From Methanomicrobiales archaeon (GTDB taxonomy: Archaea > Halobacteriota > Methanomicrobia > Methanomicrobiales > JACTUA01), in contig JAJRCO010000195.1 of the NCBI GenBank assembly GCA_028678905.1, positions 1 to 9,014 on the forward strand: a DNA stretch of 9,014 bases. Direction: 5' to 3'. Below, piece after piece: positions 1 through 6,300 of the stretch. The notes under the pieces were generated by a model that was given only the letters and a program-made list of their open reading frames with translations, did not search any database and was not told the origin of the DNA. A program made the translations under genes and the position numbers. How positions within the stretch are numbered: the first letter of the stretch is position 1; each line of letters begins with the position of its first letter.

Positions 1-574
1 CCAATCCTTCTTTAGCCAGGTCGTACATCTTCCACTTGGCCCGTTCAGAGACGTTCCTATACATCCCTCCCACACGGGGGTTGCTGGGATGAATCGCTTC
101 GCCACCCGCGACTTCTCCGATAGTCTGCCCGATCTCACGCAGCCGCTGGATCCTTTTCGCCACCGTCCGTACTGGTTCTTCCTTGGTGAAGGGATTGATC
201 TTGGTGTCGGTCCCTGGGATATAGAAGTCCGGCAGAATCAGGATGTTATGCAGGGCGATGCTGTGGAGTCTGTTGGCACACTGAAGGATCACCCGAAGGA
301 GGTGAGCATCTTTCGGTATCTCACATTTAATCGATGCTTCCATCGCCTCGGTTGCAGCCAGAGTGTGCGCTATCGGACAGATACCGCATACACGCGAGGC
401 AATCTTGGGAACCTGCTCCATCGTCTTACCCAGGGCTAGCTTCTCGACACCTCTCACAGGAGTGATGCTGAGCCAATCCCCACGTTCGACGATTCCAGCG
501 TCGTTAATCTTCATAACGAGCTTGGAATGGCCCTCATGCCTCGTGGTTGGAGAGATTTCTACAACTTTCGACAA
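1..574 (-). CDS. frhA: Coenzyme F420-reducing [NiFe] hydrogenase large subunit FrhA, N-terminal part (3' end beyond left edge)
   Basis: Large, nickel-binding subunit of the cytoplasmic F420-reducing hydrogenase (FrhABG), which uses H2 to reduce coenzyme F420 for methanogenesis. I translated it by hand: it begins MSKVVEISPTTRHEGHSKLV and runs open for 191 codons to the window edge. The proximal [NiFe] motif RVCGICPIAHT is present, with Cys63 and Cys66 as the first pair of Ni/Fe ligands; the distal CxxC pair lies outside the window. The start is read as TTG at 574, because the protein then begins exactly as FrhA proteins do and a good Shine-Dalgarno sequence (GAGGCGAT) sits 4 to 8 bases upstream. 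The only nearby ATG (588) is in another frame and stops after nine codons. It follows mptA in the same direction across a 186-base gap with its own promoter candidate and inverted repeats. Identity is very secure; only the start codon has some doubt. Confidence 0.96.
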   Translation of the reverse strand, partial: MSKVVEISPTTRHEGHSKLVMKINDAGIVERGDWLSITPVRGVEKLALGKTMEQVPKIASRVCGICPIAHTLAATEAMEASIKCEIPKDAHLLRVILQCANRLHSIALHNILILPDFYIPGTDTKINPFTKEEPVRTVAKRIQRLREIGQTIGEVAGGEAIHPSNPRVGGMYRNVSERAKWKMYDLAKEGL

Positions 575-576
575 AT

Positions 577-585
577 ATATCGCCT
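577..585 (-). promoter_or_regulatory. Shine-Dalgarno sequence of frhA, supporting a TTG start
   Basis: On the minus strand the bases read TGAGGCGAT and then atat before TTG. GAGGCGAT matches the archaeal 16S-complementary sequence GGAGGTGAT with one mismatch in the aligned part. This site decides the start, since no in-frame ATG exists at the expected N terminus. Confidence 0.7.
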
Positions 586-618
586 CATTTTCGATCTGGT
601 GTTCTTAGAGCGATACAG

Positions 619-648
619 GTGCAATTGCAATTGCACAAAAAGTGCAAT
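619..648 (-). repeat. Three-copy inverted repeat in the frhA leader (possible operator or alternative RNA hairpins)
   Basis: Read on the minus strand, the element ATTGCAC occurs at 648-642, its complement GTGCAAT at 636-630, and ATTGCAC again at 625-619. The last two copies form a perfect 18-base palindrome, GTGCAATTGCAATTGCAC (619-636). The first two form a 7-5-7 inverted repeat with a TTTTT loop (630-648). Copy centres are 12 and 11 bases apart, about one helical turn each. The block lies 45 to 74 bases before the frhA start codon and probably downstream of the transcription start. The repeat is seen directly; a role in frhA control is inference. Confidence 0.75.
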
Positions 649-653
649 AGGCC

Positions 654-670
654 ACGTACCCAAAGTACGT
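654..670. repeat. Inverted repeat ACGTAC-N5-GTACGT upstream of frhA
   Basis: A perfect 6-5-6 inverted repeat lies just upstream of the three-copy block. If the TATA candidate at 694-701 is right, this repeat sits at the very 5' end of the frhA transcript or straddles its start. It could be a protein-binding site or a 5' RNA hairpin. Function is unknown. Confidence 0.6.
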
Positions 671-693
671 CAAGAAAAGGTATGATCCAGACG

Positions 694-701
694 TTATATG
701 A
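694..701 (-). promoter_or_regulatory. Candidate TATA box for frhA
   Basis: The minus strand reads TCATATAA, preceded by the purine-rich sequence AAAAGGG where a BRE would lie. Normal archaeal spacing would put the transcription start near 670, giving a leader of about 97 bases that contains all three inverted repeats. The match to TTTATATA is imperfect, so this is tentative. Confidence 0.4.
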
Positions 702-723
702 CCCTTTTGATATCGATCGGCAT

Positions 724-758
724 GATTAAAGGGGAATAAACGACAAAAGGAATGAAAT
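724..758 (-). terminator. T-rich stretch after mptA, possible terminator
   Basis: Just after the mptA stop codon, the minus strand has several short T runs (TTATTTCATTCCTTTTGTCG, then TTTATTCCCCTTTAATC). Archaeal transcription can end at T-rich tracts without a hairpin. The runs are at most four bases, so termination may be partial, with read-through into frhA. Confidence 0.3.
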
Positions 759-760
759 AA

Positions 761-1741
761 CTACATCTCACTTTTCAGTTCACTTCGCAGTTCGGCGATG
801 GTCGCCTTTCTCTCTGCATACGCATCATGCTGGTGGATGCTCTCTTCGTTGGTCTGCTTGATGGTGACCACGGCATCCCCGGGGAGGTAGTTGAACTCCT
901 GGACCACTTTTTTTGCGATCTCCCGTACACAATCCTCCACGAACCGCGGATTCTTGTGGGCTTCCAGCACCACGTAACTCTCATCTCCCCGTTTCAGCAG
1001 CTCGTAGATGCGGGCACTCATGGAATTTTTCAGTATAGTGATGATCTTCTCCAGTCCCACGTGATCCACGTCATCGGTTTCAATACAGAGGAATCCTCTT
1101 CCCCGCTGATTATGCGTGGCCATAGGCACCTGGTCCATGAACTGTTCGATCTTATGATCCTCCATTCCCAGGTCCCGCAGCACCGTAACTGCTCGATCCT
1201 TCATGATATCCTGGGCGCAGGGACAGGCGGTCATCCCGGTCACTTCCGCACCGATGCTCTTACGAACATAGGGAGTGGCGTCGTTTCGGACCGCAACTGC
1301 CCGGGCGTGTACGTTGACCACTTCATGACAGCGGGTGGCGCTGATTGGGGTCTCCCTCTTCACCATGAACTGGCTCTTCATCAGCACCTCGGTACGGTCG
1401 GCATATTCGTGGTGATCCAGCAGCTTGCGGGCAACCTGACTGCAGAGCTTTTCCACTTCCTGCACCTGCCCCTCTATCGCTTCCTGGAGCACTTCGTCGA
1501 TGACCTCAAAATTACGGGAAAGGTTCGCTCCTTTCAGGCTCTTGGGAAGATCCACAAAGACATCGAAGTTGGAGATGAAGACCACCGGCCTCTTTCCCGT
1601 CCGACCGACCTCGATCAGTTTCTTTACATTCTTTACCCCTACCCGGGTGAGGTTGATCCGTATATTCGGGCAAGTTGCCTGAACATCGGGAAGATCCAGT
1701 CCGCTAATCACTCGCAAGGTGTCAACCTTTTCCTCAATCAT
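761..1741 (-). CDS. mptA: GTP cyclohydrolase MptA (Fe(II)-dependent, type IV) of methanopterin biosynthesis
   Basis: MptA catalyses the first committed step of tetrahydromethanopterin synthesis, converting GTP to 7,8-dihydro-D-neopterin 2',3'-cyclic phosphate; it belongs to the GTP cyclohydrolase FolE2/MptA family. Recognisable parts are LPDVQATCPNIRINLTRVGV (about residues 17-36), the VKRETP segment near 127-132, TACPCAQ (171-177), THNQRGRG (209-216) and the C-terminal SIHQHDAYAER (301-311). At 326 residues it has the usual family length, with perhaps 10 to 16 extra residues before the conserved LPDVQ. The ATG at 1741 has a weak Shine-Dalgarno match (GTGAT, five bases away); later in-frame TTG and GTG codons (residues 9 and 11) are possible alternative starts. 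It is divergent from ilvC and precedes frhA on the same strand, so a cofactor gene sits beside a hydrogenase gene of the same pathway. Confidence 0.95.
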   Translation of the reverse strand: MIEEKVDTLRVISGLDLPDVQATCPNIRINLTRVGVKNVKKLIEVGRTGKRPVVFISNFDVFVDLPKSLKGANLSRNFEVIDEVLQEAIEGQVQEVEKLCSQVARKLLDHHEYADRTEVLMKSQFMVKRETPISATRCHEVVNVHARAVAVRNDATPYVRKSIGAEVTGMTACPCAQDIMKDRAVTVLRDLGMEDHKIEQFMDQVPMATHNQRGRGFLCIETDDVDHVGLEKIITILKNSMSARIYELLKRGDESYVVLEAHKNPRFVEDCVREIAKKVVQEFNYLPGDAVVTIKQTNEESIHQHDAYAERKATIAELRSELKSEM

Positions 1742-1782
1742 TAGTCATCACAGAAAAAATAACTGCTAAAAAGTGTGTGGGC

Positions 1783-1800
1783 CTTTATATAATATTTATT
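1783..1800. promoter_or_regulatory. Shared bidirectional TATA region for mptA (-) and ilvC (+)
   Basis: The region reads CTTTATATAATATTTATT. Its core TTATATAA (1785-1792) is a perfect palindrome, so one box could serve both directions. On the minus strand, a start about 26 bases away leaves a leader of roughly 22 bases before the mptA ATG. On the plus strand it leaves about 14 to 27 bases before the ilvC start candidates. A second AT-rich stretch (ATATTTATT, 1792-1800) could be a separate plus-strand box. No other clear TATA element is visible in this gap. Confidence 0.6.
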
Positions 1801-1840
1801 TGCTCTGTTGCACATATTCTATCTCCGTATGAACTGCGAG

Positions 1841-2827
1841 ATGGAGCGATATTTCGAAGAAGATGCCAATCTAGGTATTTTTAAGGGAAAAACCGTGGCG
1901 GTGATCGGGTATGGTTCCCAGGGAAGGGGGCAATCCCTAAACCTGCGGGACAGCGGGATTACGGTAATCATCGGTCTTCGCCCCGGTAAGAGCTGGCAGA
2001 AGGCAAGCGAGGAAGGATTCCAAGTCTTTTCCGTGTCCGAGGCGGTAAAACGTGCCGATATCGTGCAGATCCTGCTTCCCGACGAACAACAGGCGGCAGT
2101 GTATCGGAACGAGATCCATCCATACCTTCGGGAAGGGATGAGTCTCTCGTTCTCCCATGGATTTAACATCCATTTCGGCCAGATCATTCCACCTTCCACT
2201 GTCGACGTCATCATGATTGCACCAAAGGGGCCGGGGAGCATGGTACGGCGGACCTACGAGGAAGGGAAGGGGGTCCCCGCGCTCATCGCCATCCACCAGG
2301 ACGTTACCGGAAAGGCCAAGGAGCTTGCCCTAGGCTACGCGAAAGGGATCGGGGCTACCCGCGCGGTGGTGCTGGAGACCACCTTCCGGGAGGAGACGGA
2401 GACAGATCTGTTCGGGGAACAAACAGTCCTCTGCGGAGGAGTCACCTCGCTGATCAAGGCCGGATTCGAGACCCTGGTCGATGCGGGGTATGCCCCGGAG
2501 ATGGCTTATCTGGAGATCCTGCATGAACTGAAACTGATCGTGGATCTGATCTATGAGGGCGGATTCACCAAAATGCGCAACGCGATCAGCAATACCGCGC
2601 AGTACGGCGACCTCACCCGGGGGCCCCGCGTGATCGGACCGGAGGTATACGAGGCTATGCAGAAAATTCTCGATGAGATCCAGAGCGGGGAATTCGCCCG
2701 GGAGTGGATCCTGGAGAACATGGTGAACCGTCCTGTTTTCACTGCACTCACCAAGGCAGACGAAGAGCATCTCATCGAATACGTGGGTAAAGACCTGCGC
2801 AGCCTGATGCCGCAGTTTAAAAAATAA
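1841..2827 (+). CDS. ilvC: Ketol-acid reductoisomerase (class I, NADPH type)
   Basis: Catalyses the Mg-dependent isomerisation and NADPH-dependent reduction of acetolactate and acetohydroxybutyrate in valine, leucine and isoleucine synthesis. From this start it is 328 residues, the usual class I length. The Rossmann motif GYGSQG is at 23-28, and GLRPGKS (45-51) fits the cofactor 2'-phosphate loop. His106 lies in SHGFN. The C-terminal knotted domain has the expected metal and substrate residues: Asp189 and Glu193 in DLFGEQ, Glu225 and Glu229 in LEILHE, and Ser250 in RNAISNTAQYGD. I chose ATG 1841 because MERYFEEDANL matches the family N terminus. ATG 1829 and TTG 1808 are in frame and cannot be excluded; none has a strong ribosome-binding site. 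No ilvB, ilvN or leu gene is adjacent, so here it is an isolated pathway gene. Confidence 0.95.
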   Translation: MERYFEEDANLGIFKGKTVAVIGYGSQGRGQSLNLRDSGITVIIGLRPGKSWQKASEEGFQVFSVSEAVKRADIVQILLPDEQQAAVYRNEIHPYLREGMSLSFSHGFNIHFGQIIPPSTVDVIMIAPKGPGSMVRRTYEEGKGVPALIAIHQDVTGKAKELALGYAKGIGATRAVVLETTFREETETDLFGEQTVLCGGVTSLIKAGFETLVDAGYAPEMAYLEILHELKLIVDLIYEGGFTKMRNAISNTAQYGDLTRGPRVIGPEVYEAMQKILDEIQSGEFAREWILENMVNRPVFTALTKADEEHLIEYVGKDLRSLMPQFKK

Positions 2828-2851
2828 GCCCCAGCGGGCCAACCCTTTTTT
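2828..2851 (+). terminator. Terminator-like hairpin plus T6 after ilvC
   Basis: Immediately after the ilvC stop codon, GCCC-CAGC-GGGC forms a perfect 4-bp GC stem with a tetraloop (2828-2839), followed by T6 at 2846-2851. The T tract lies 24 to 29 bases before the next ATG, so it could also serve as a weak TATA-like element for the flavodoxin gene. Confidence 0.45.
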
Positions 2852-2874
2852 GCGCTTTCGGCCTATTTCCTTGT

Positions 2875-3366
2875 ATGGCAGTGGTGATTGTATATCACAG
2901 CGAGACCGGTCAGACCCGCTTGGTAGCCGAACAGGCGGCGAAAAGAACCGGTGCCGTCCTGATACCTGTCAAGGATCAGGCCAATTACAACGCGGTAACC
3001 CGGTACCTGATAGGCGCGAGACAGGCACGGAACAACCAGAAGGCTCGCATCGATCCTTCTGAGATCGATGTTGCCCTTTACGACGGAATCGTGGTCGGCT
3101 CACCGGTCTGGGCATGGCATCCCACCCCGGCTATCAATGCCGCCATCGATGCGCTGAGGGGGTGCGAGAGAAAACCGGGTCTCATCTTCACCACGAGTGG
3201 GGGAATGCCGGGAGAGACGGTTGAAATGATGAAAACGGCACTCACTGAGCGGGGTGTAGATGTTCTTGGGACGTTTCATTTCAGTAGAAAAGAGCTCCAG
3301 GATCCAAAAAAGATCGGGGAGCTGGTTTCCGCGATCATTGCCATGCATGGCGCATCGTCCGGGTGA
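2875..3366 (+). CDS. Short flavodoxin-fold (FMN-binding) protein
   Basis: A 163-residue single-domain protein of the flavodoxin family, expected to be a cytoplasmic FMN-binding electron carrier or small NAD(P)H/quinone-type oxidoreductase; its partner cannot be read from sequence. The FMN phosphate loop is SETGQTR at residues 9-15 (classic T/SxTGxT form). SPVWAWHPTP (76-85) fits the loop stacking on the flavin ring, and TSGGMPGETVEMM (107-119) resembles the third flavin loop. There is no signal peptide, membrane segment or CxxC iron-sulfur motif. ATG 2875 follows directly on the conserved beta-strand start (AVVIVYHSETG). No Shine-Dalgarno is visible, suggesting a leaderless or ilvC-linked transcript. 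It begins 47 bases after ilvC, and its 3' end overlaps purL by 32 bases. The family is secure; the specific function is unknown. Confidence 0.88.
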   Translation: MAVVIVYHSETGQTRLVAEQAAKRTGAVLIPVKDQANYNAVTRYLIGARQARNNQKARIDPSEIDVALYDGIVVGSPVWAWHPTPAINAAIDALRGCERKPGLIFTTSGGMPGETVEMMKTALTERGVDVLGTFHFSRKELQDPKKIGELVSAIIAMHGASSG

Positions 3367-5416
3367 CCGAATTAGCCGCGTTCCGCAGCTCGGAGGAAGA
3401 GAGAGTGAGATCTCCTTCTGGACCATGGATCCTCAGCGCGTCTCCACCCACTTCTCCAAGAATAGTATACGGTATATCCCTTAGCTGCGATTCATTCTGA
3501 AAGGCCAGAAGGAACCTCCCATAGGCTTCAGAGAACAATGCGGAGAACATCTCTGTCTCAAATTCTAGAGAAGACCGAGGAGCGAGCCTGCTCAAAGCAG
3601 CGAGCAGGCCTCCGTGGGAGATATCAGTGACTCCCTGTACCCTTTCTTTCCCCACCAGGCTTCGTATCACCTTAAGGATGGAGGGATCCGCCACCGAAGG
3701 TGCTTTTCCCCCGCATCCGCTGATCGCATCCAAAACCGAACCCCCGAAGAAGGGTTCATTCTTTCCTATCAGGGCAAGTTCATTCCCATCGGATGGGGAG
3801 AGGGAAGATCGCAGATCTCCCTTGCCGATAAGGCCGATGGAGGGGGTGGGTTTTATCTGGGTCCCGAATTCATCACTTTCGTTATAAAGCGACACATTGC
3901 CCCCTACCACCGGGATCGAAAGGGATCGTGCCATGTCCCCCATCCCTCGGGTGCATTGTTCGAGCTGCCAATAAACATTCGGATGTATAGGGCTGGCAAA
4001 GTTCAGGCAATTAACGAGGCACAACGGAACGGCGCCTTGACAGGCCAGGTTGCACGCATTCTCGATCACCGCATTAGCTGTACCCGCATAGGGTGAGAGG
4101 TAGATATGTCGGGGATTACAACCGCAGGAGAGGACCAGGGCCTTATCTTGGAGACGGAGAACCGCGGCGTCGCCTCCCATCGATATGGTACGCAGCTGTA
4201 CGTCATGATCATACTGTTCATAGACCCATTCTTTTCCCGCGACATCGGGATGGGAAAGGATCCTCAGGGCGAGATCCTTGATCGCCTCCACAGGACGACT
4301 GAACGGTTGTTCGGCCTGATAGGGTTCCATCTCCCACCGGCATGCCGGAGCATCTCCTGTCAGGAGGTTGATGGGAATGTCACACACCGTTTCGCCTTGG
4401 AATGTCACCCGGTAGCAGCGTTCGGCGATTACCTCCCCAATCTCGCTCCACCGAAGATTGTACTTCTCTGCGATCCTGCCAATTTCCGCCACATGTTCGG
4501 CGGGAACCTCCAGCACCATACGCTCCTGTGATTCGGAGAGCATGATCTCCGCGGGTCTCATCCCGGTTTCCCGCAGGTGAACCCGTTCCGCACGGATTAG
4601 TGCACCGAAGGTACTGCAGAGCTCGCTCGATGCTCCCGCCAGACCCGCCGCCCCCAGATCCTTGCAGGAGAGCACATGGCCGGTCGCCGCCATCTCCAGG
4701 GTCGCATCGATGATCAGCTTTTCTGTGTAGGGATCACCGATCTGGACGCTGGGTCGATCTTCCTCCGAAGCGTCTTCCGATAGATCGCGGGAGGCAAACG
4801 ATGCCCCACCTAGACCATCCCTGCCGGTTGAAGAGCCCACCAGCACCAGCCGGCTTCCAGTCTTCTGGGCATGGCCGGTGAGGTAGCGACCGGGATGGAC
4901 AGTACCGATGCAGACCACGTTTACCAGCGGATTGCCGGAGTATCCTTCATCAAAAACCACTTCCCCCCGCACCACCGGTACGCCGATACAGTTCCCATAA
5001 TCCCCGATCCCGCTTACCACGTGCTCGAACAAATAGCGGTTCTTCTCGCGGGCAAGTGGGCCGAAATAAAGGGGGTCCATGAGGGCAATAGGACGCCCCC
5101 CCATTGAAACGACGTCCCGAACAATTCCTCCCACCCCAGTCGCAGCTCCATGGTAAGGATCCACATAGCTAGGGTGGTTGTGGCTCTCCATGCCAACTAC
5201 GATGGCCAGATCATCTGAGAACCTCACCACCGCGGCATCATCTCCGGGTCCCACGATGACATCCTTCCCCTGGGTGGGCAGCGACCGCAGGAATGTTCTG
5301 GTGGAGCGGTAGCTGCAGTGTTCACTCCAGAGATTCTCAAAACATGCCCTCTCCACTTCAGAGGGTTCTCTACCCAAAAGTTCACGAATGCGTAACAGGT
5401 CACCGGATGAGAGCAT
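3335..5416 (-). CDS. purL: Phosphoribosylformylglycinamidine synthase subunit PurL (small-type FGAM synthetase)
   Basis: Fourth step of de novo purine synthesis: ATP-dependent amidation of FGAR to FGAM. This 693-residue small PurL lacks the glutaminase domain and normally works with separate PurQ and PurS, neither of which is in this window. Landmarks are WSEHCSY with catalytic-type His33, GPGDDAAVVRF (57-66), GMESHNHPS (75-83), ATGVGGIVRD (92-101), GDPYTEKL (227-234), CKDLGAAGL (251-259) and SESQERM (294-300). In the second half come YDHDVQL (402-408), GGNVSLYNE (505-513) and GVTDISHGGL (595-604). Both AIRS-like halves are complete, at slightly under typical length. ATG 5416 fits the family N terminus; there is no Shine-Dalgarno, and an AT-rich box lies about 30 bases upstream, suggesting a near-leaderless mRNA. 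It is divergent from aIF2 beta. Confidence 0.97.
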   Translation of the reverse strand: MLSSGDLLRIRELLGREPSEVERACFENLWSEHCSYRSTRTFLRSLPTQGKDVIVGPGDDAAVVRFSDDLAIVVGMESHNHPSYVDPYHGAATGVGGIVRDVVSMGGRPIALMDPLYFGPLAREKNRYLFEHVVSGIGDYGNCIGVPVVRGEVVFDEGYSGNPLVNVVCIGTVHPGRYLTGHAQKTGSRLVLVGSSTGRDGLGGASFASRDLSEDASEEDRPSVQIGDPYTEKLIIDATLEMAATGHVLSCKDLGAAGLAGASSELCSTFGALIRAERVHLRETGMRPAEIMLSESQERMVLEVPAEHVAEIGRIAEKYNLRWSEIGEVIAERCYRVTFQGETVCDIPINLLTGDAPACRWEMEPYQAEQPFSRPVEAIKDLALRILSHPDVAGKEWVYEQYDHDVQLRTISMGGDAAVLRLQDKALVLSCGCNPRHIYLSPYAGTANAVIENACNLACQGAVPLCLVNCLNFASPIHPNVYWQLEQCTRGMGDMARSLSIPVVGGNVSLYNESDEFGTQIKPTPSIGLIGKGDLRSSLSPSDGNELALIGKNEPFFGGSVLDAISGCGGKAPSVADPSILKVIRSLVGKERVQGVTDISHGGLLAALSRLAPRSSLEFETEMFSALFSEAYGRFLLAFQNESQLRDIPYTILGEVGGDALRIHGPEGDLTLSSSELRNAANSVTRTMRHAWQ

Positions 5417-5442
5417 ACTGCATGTAGGTGGCGTGTGCAGAC

Positions 5443-5452
5443 TGATAAAAAT
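5443..5452 (-). promoter_or_regulatory. Candidate TATA element of purL
   Basis: The minus strand reads ATTTTTATCA, centred about 31 bases before the purL ATG. With normal archaeal spacing the transcript would start within a few bases of the start codon, which fits the lack of a Shine-Dalgarno sequence. Confidence 0.4.
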
Positions 5453-5464
5453 GCCCCTTGGCGG

Positions 5465-5473
5465 ACCTTTTTA
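5465..5473 (+). promoter_or_regulatory. Candidate TATA element of aIF2 beta
   Basis: The plus strand reads ACCTTTTTACC around 5465-5475, centred about 30 bases before ATG 5499. It is about 20 bases from the purL box and points the other way. The match to consensus is weak, but spacing fits a leaderless or very short-leader transcript. Confidence 0.35.
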
Positions 5474-5498
5474 CCTTTGGCCCGCTAATCTAGTATCC

Positions 5499-6113
5499 AT
5501 GTCCCCGTCATACGAGGAGCTCCTGAAGAAGGCATACGAAAATATCACCGAGATCGGGGATGCGACGAAACGGTTCACTGTCCCTGAGGGAAAGGTCTTC
5601 ATCGAAGGTAAAACCACGGTGCTGGAGAATTTTGCAGAGATTGCGGACACTCTGAACCGCGACCCCGATCATCTGATGAAATATCTGCTGGGAGAGCTGG
5701 GAACAGCAGGAAAGATCGAGAGCGGCAGGGCGATCTTCAACGGTAAGTTTGAAAAGACCTACGTGAATACCATCATCAAGAATTACGTTGCTGAGTATGT
5801 GATGTGCTCAGAATGCGGAAGCCCGGATACACAACTGCGGAAAGATGGCAGAGTGGCGGTGCTGCGCTGCGATGCCTGCGGAGGCCACCGGCCGGTCAAG
5901 AAACGAAAGGCTTCCCGCGGAGAGGAGAAGACGGCCAAATACACGGAAGGGGCAGAGATCGAAGTAGAGATCCAGTCTATCAGTAAGAGAGGCGACGGGG
6001 TCGTTAAGGATGGTCCCTATACTATGTATGTGGCAGGAGCCAAGCCTGGGCAGAAGGTGAAGGTCCGTATCAGCCGCATTGCGGGTTCGATCATCTTCAC
6101 CGAGAGGCTGTAA
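5499..6113 (+). CDS. eif2b: Translation initiation factor aIF2 subunit beta with C-terminal TRAM domain
   Basis: Beta subunit of the heterotrimeric archaeal initiation factor 2, which delivers initiator methionyl-tRNA to the small ribosomal subunit. The 204-residue protein has an N-terminal alpha-beta region (about 1-95, including KRFTVPEGKVFIEGKTT and the MKYLLGELGTAGKI helix). A zinc ribbon follows, with Cys103-x2-Cys106 and Cys124-x2-Cys127. After a basic linker (KKRKASRGEEK, 134-144) comes a TRAM domain (about 147-203; GDGVVKDGPYTMYVAGAKPG at 165-184), a small RNA-binding beta barrel. Typical aIF2 beta is about 135-140 residues, so the TRAM part is an added domain; I recall such fusions in some methanogens. 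I chose ATG 5499 because SYEELLKKAYENI is the normal N terminus. The frame is open further upstream (to 5388), but that part overlaps purL and its promoter and looks non-coding. Confidence 0.94.
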   Translation: MSPSYEELLKKAYENITEIGDATKRFTVPEGKVFIEGKTTVLENFAEIADTLNRDPDHLMKYLLGELGTAGKIESGRAIFNGKFEKTYVNTIIKNYVAEYVMCSECGSPDTQLRKDGRVAVLRCDACGGHRPVKKRKASRGEEKTAKYTEGAEIEVEIQSISKRGDGVVKDGPYTMYVAGAKPGQKVKVRISRIAGSIIFTERL

Positions 6114-6300
6114 ACAGTATAAATATCCTTTTTCATTTCTGATCTACCGGTTGCCAGGTCAGCAATAAATCTGGTTTCGCAGATGCTTTCAGATACGAAA
6201 TTCCTGATTGCGGTAAAACAGGATCGTACAAGAGCTTCGACCGTCTACGCTGGAAAGATATGTCAAAAAGGAAAAAGGACCTGGATTGAGACCTGCCTGT
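6114..6300. other. Non-coding gap between the 3' ends of aIF2 beta and rpo11, with an unassigned TATA-like box
   Basis: This gap holds the two convergent gene ends. Near its left end lies TATAAATA (6119-6126), directly followed by a T5 run (6129-6133) that could end the aIF2 beta transcript. On the right, paired A5 runs form the rpo11 terminator. In between is a weak hairpin (CCAGGT and ATCTGG around 6155-6175, one G-T pair). An ATG at 6183 opens a frame that would run into rpo11 antisense; I do not accept it as a gene. No tRNA or C/D-box RNA features were found. Confidence 0.5.
6265..6276 (-). terminator. T-tract terminator of rpo11
   Basis: About 25 bases after the rpo11 stop codon the minus strand reads TTTTTCCTTTTT. 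Two T5 runs in close order are typical of archaeal factor-independent termination. It would close the map/AAA+/hydrolase/rpo11 series. Confidence 0.6.

Noticed and set aside
89..439. Open frame on the plus strand at the left edge
   Set aside because: The opposite strand reads as an unmistakable FrhA N terminus with its nickel-binding CxxC; the plus frame is its shadow.
559..588. Nine-codon upstream frame (ATG 588, MRRYICRKL) overlapping the frhA start
   Set aside because: It has no ribosome-binding site of its own, and its ATG overlaps the frhA Shine-Dalgarno region. Probably coincidental.
680..707. GTATGA near frhA as a possible NikR-type nickel operator
   Set aside because: The required partner half-site TCATAC at the proper distance is absent.
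827..1744. A 305-codon open frame on the plus strand opposite mptA
   Set aside because: It is fully antisense to a clearly recognised mptA, its translation resembles no family, and long antisense frames are common opposite codon-biased genes.
1741..1752. GTGATGA before mptA as a box C of a C/D-box RNA
   Set aside because: No matching box D or terminal stem is found. The bases are better explained as a weak ribosome-binding site (GTGAT).
3614..4096. Plus-strand open frames of 160 and 141 codons within purL (3614-4096, 4106-4531)
   Set aside because: Both are antisense to conserved PurL sequence, with no start signals or recognisable protein features.
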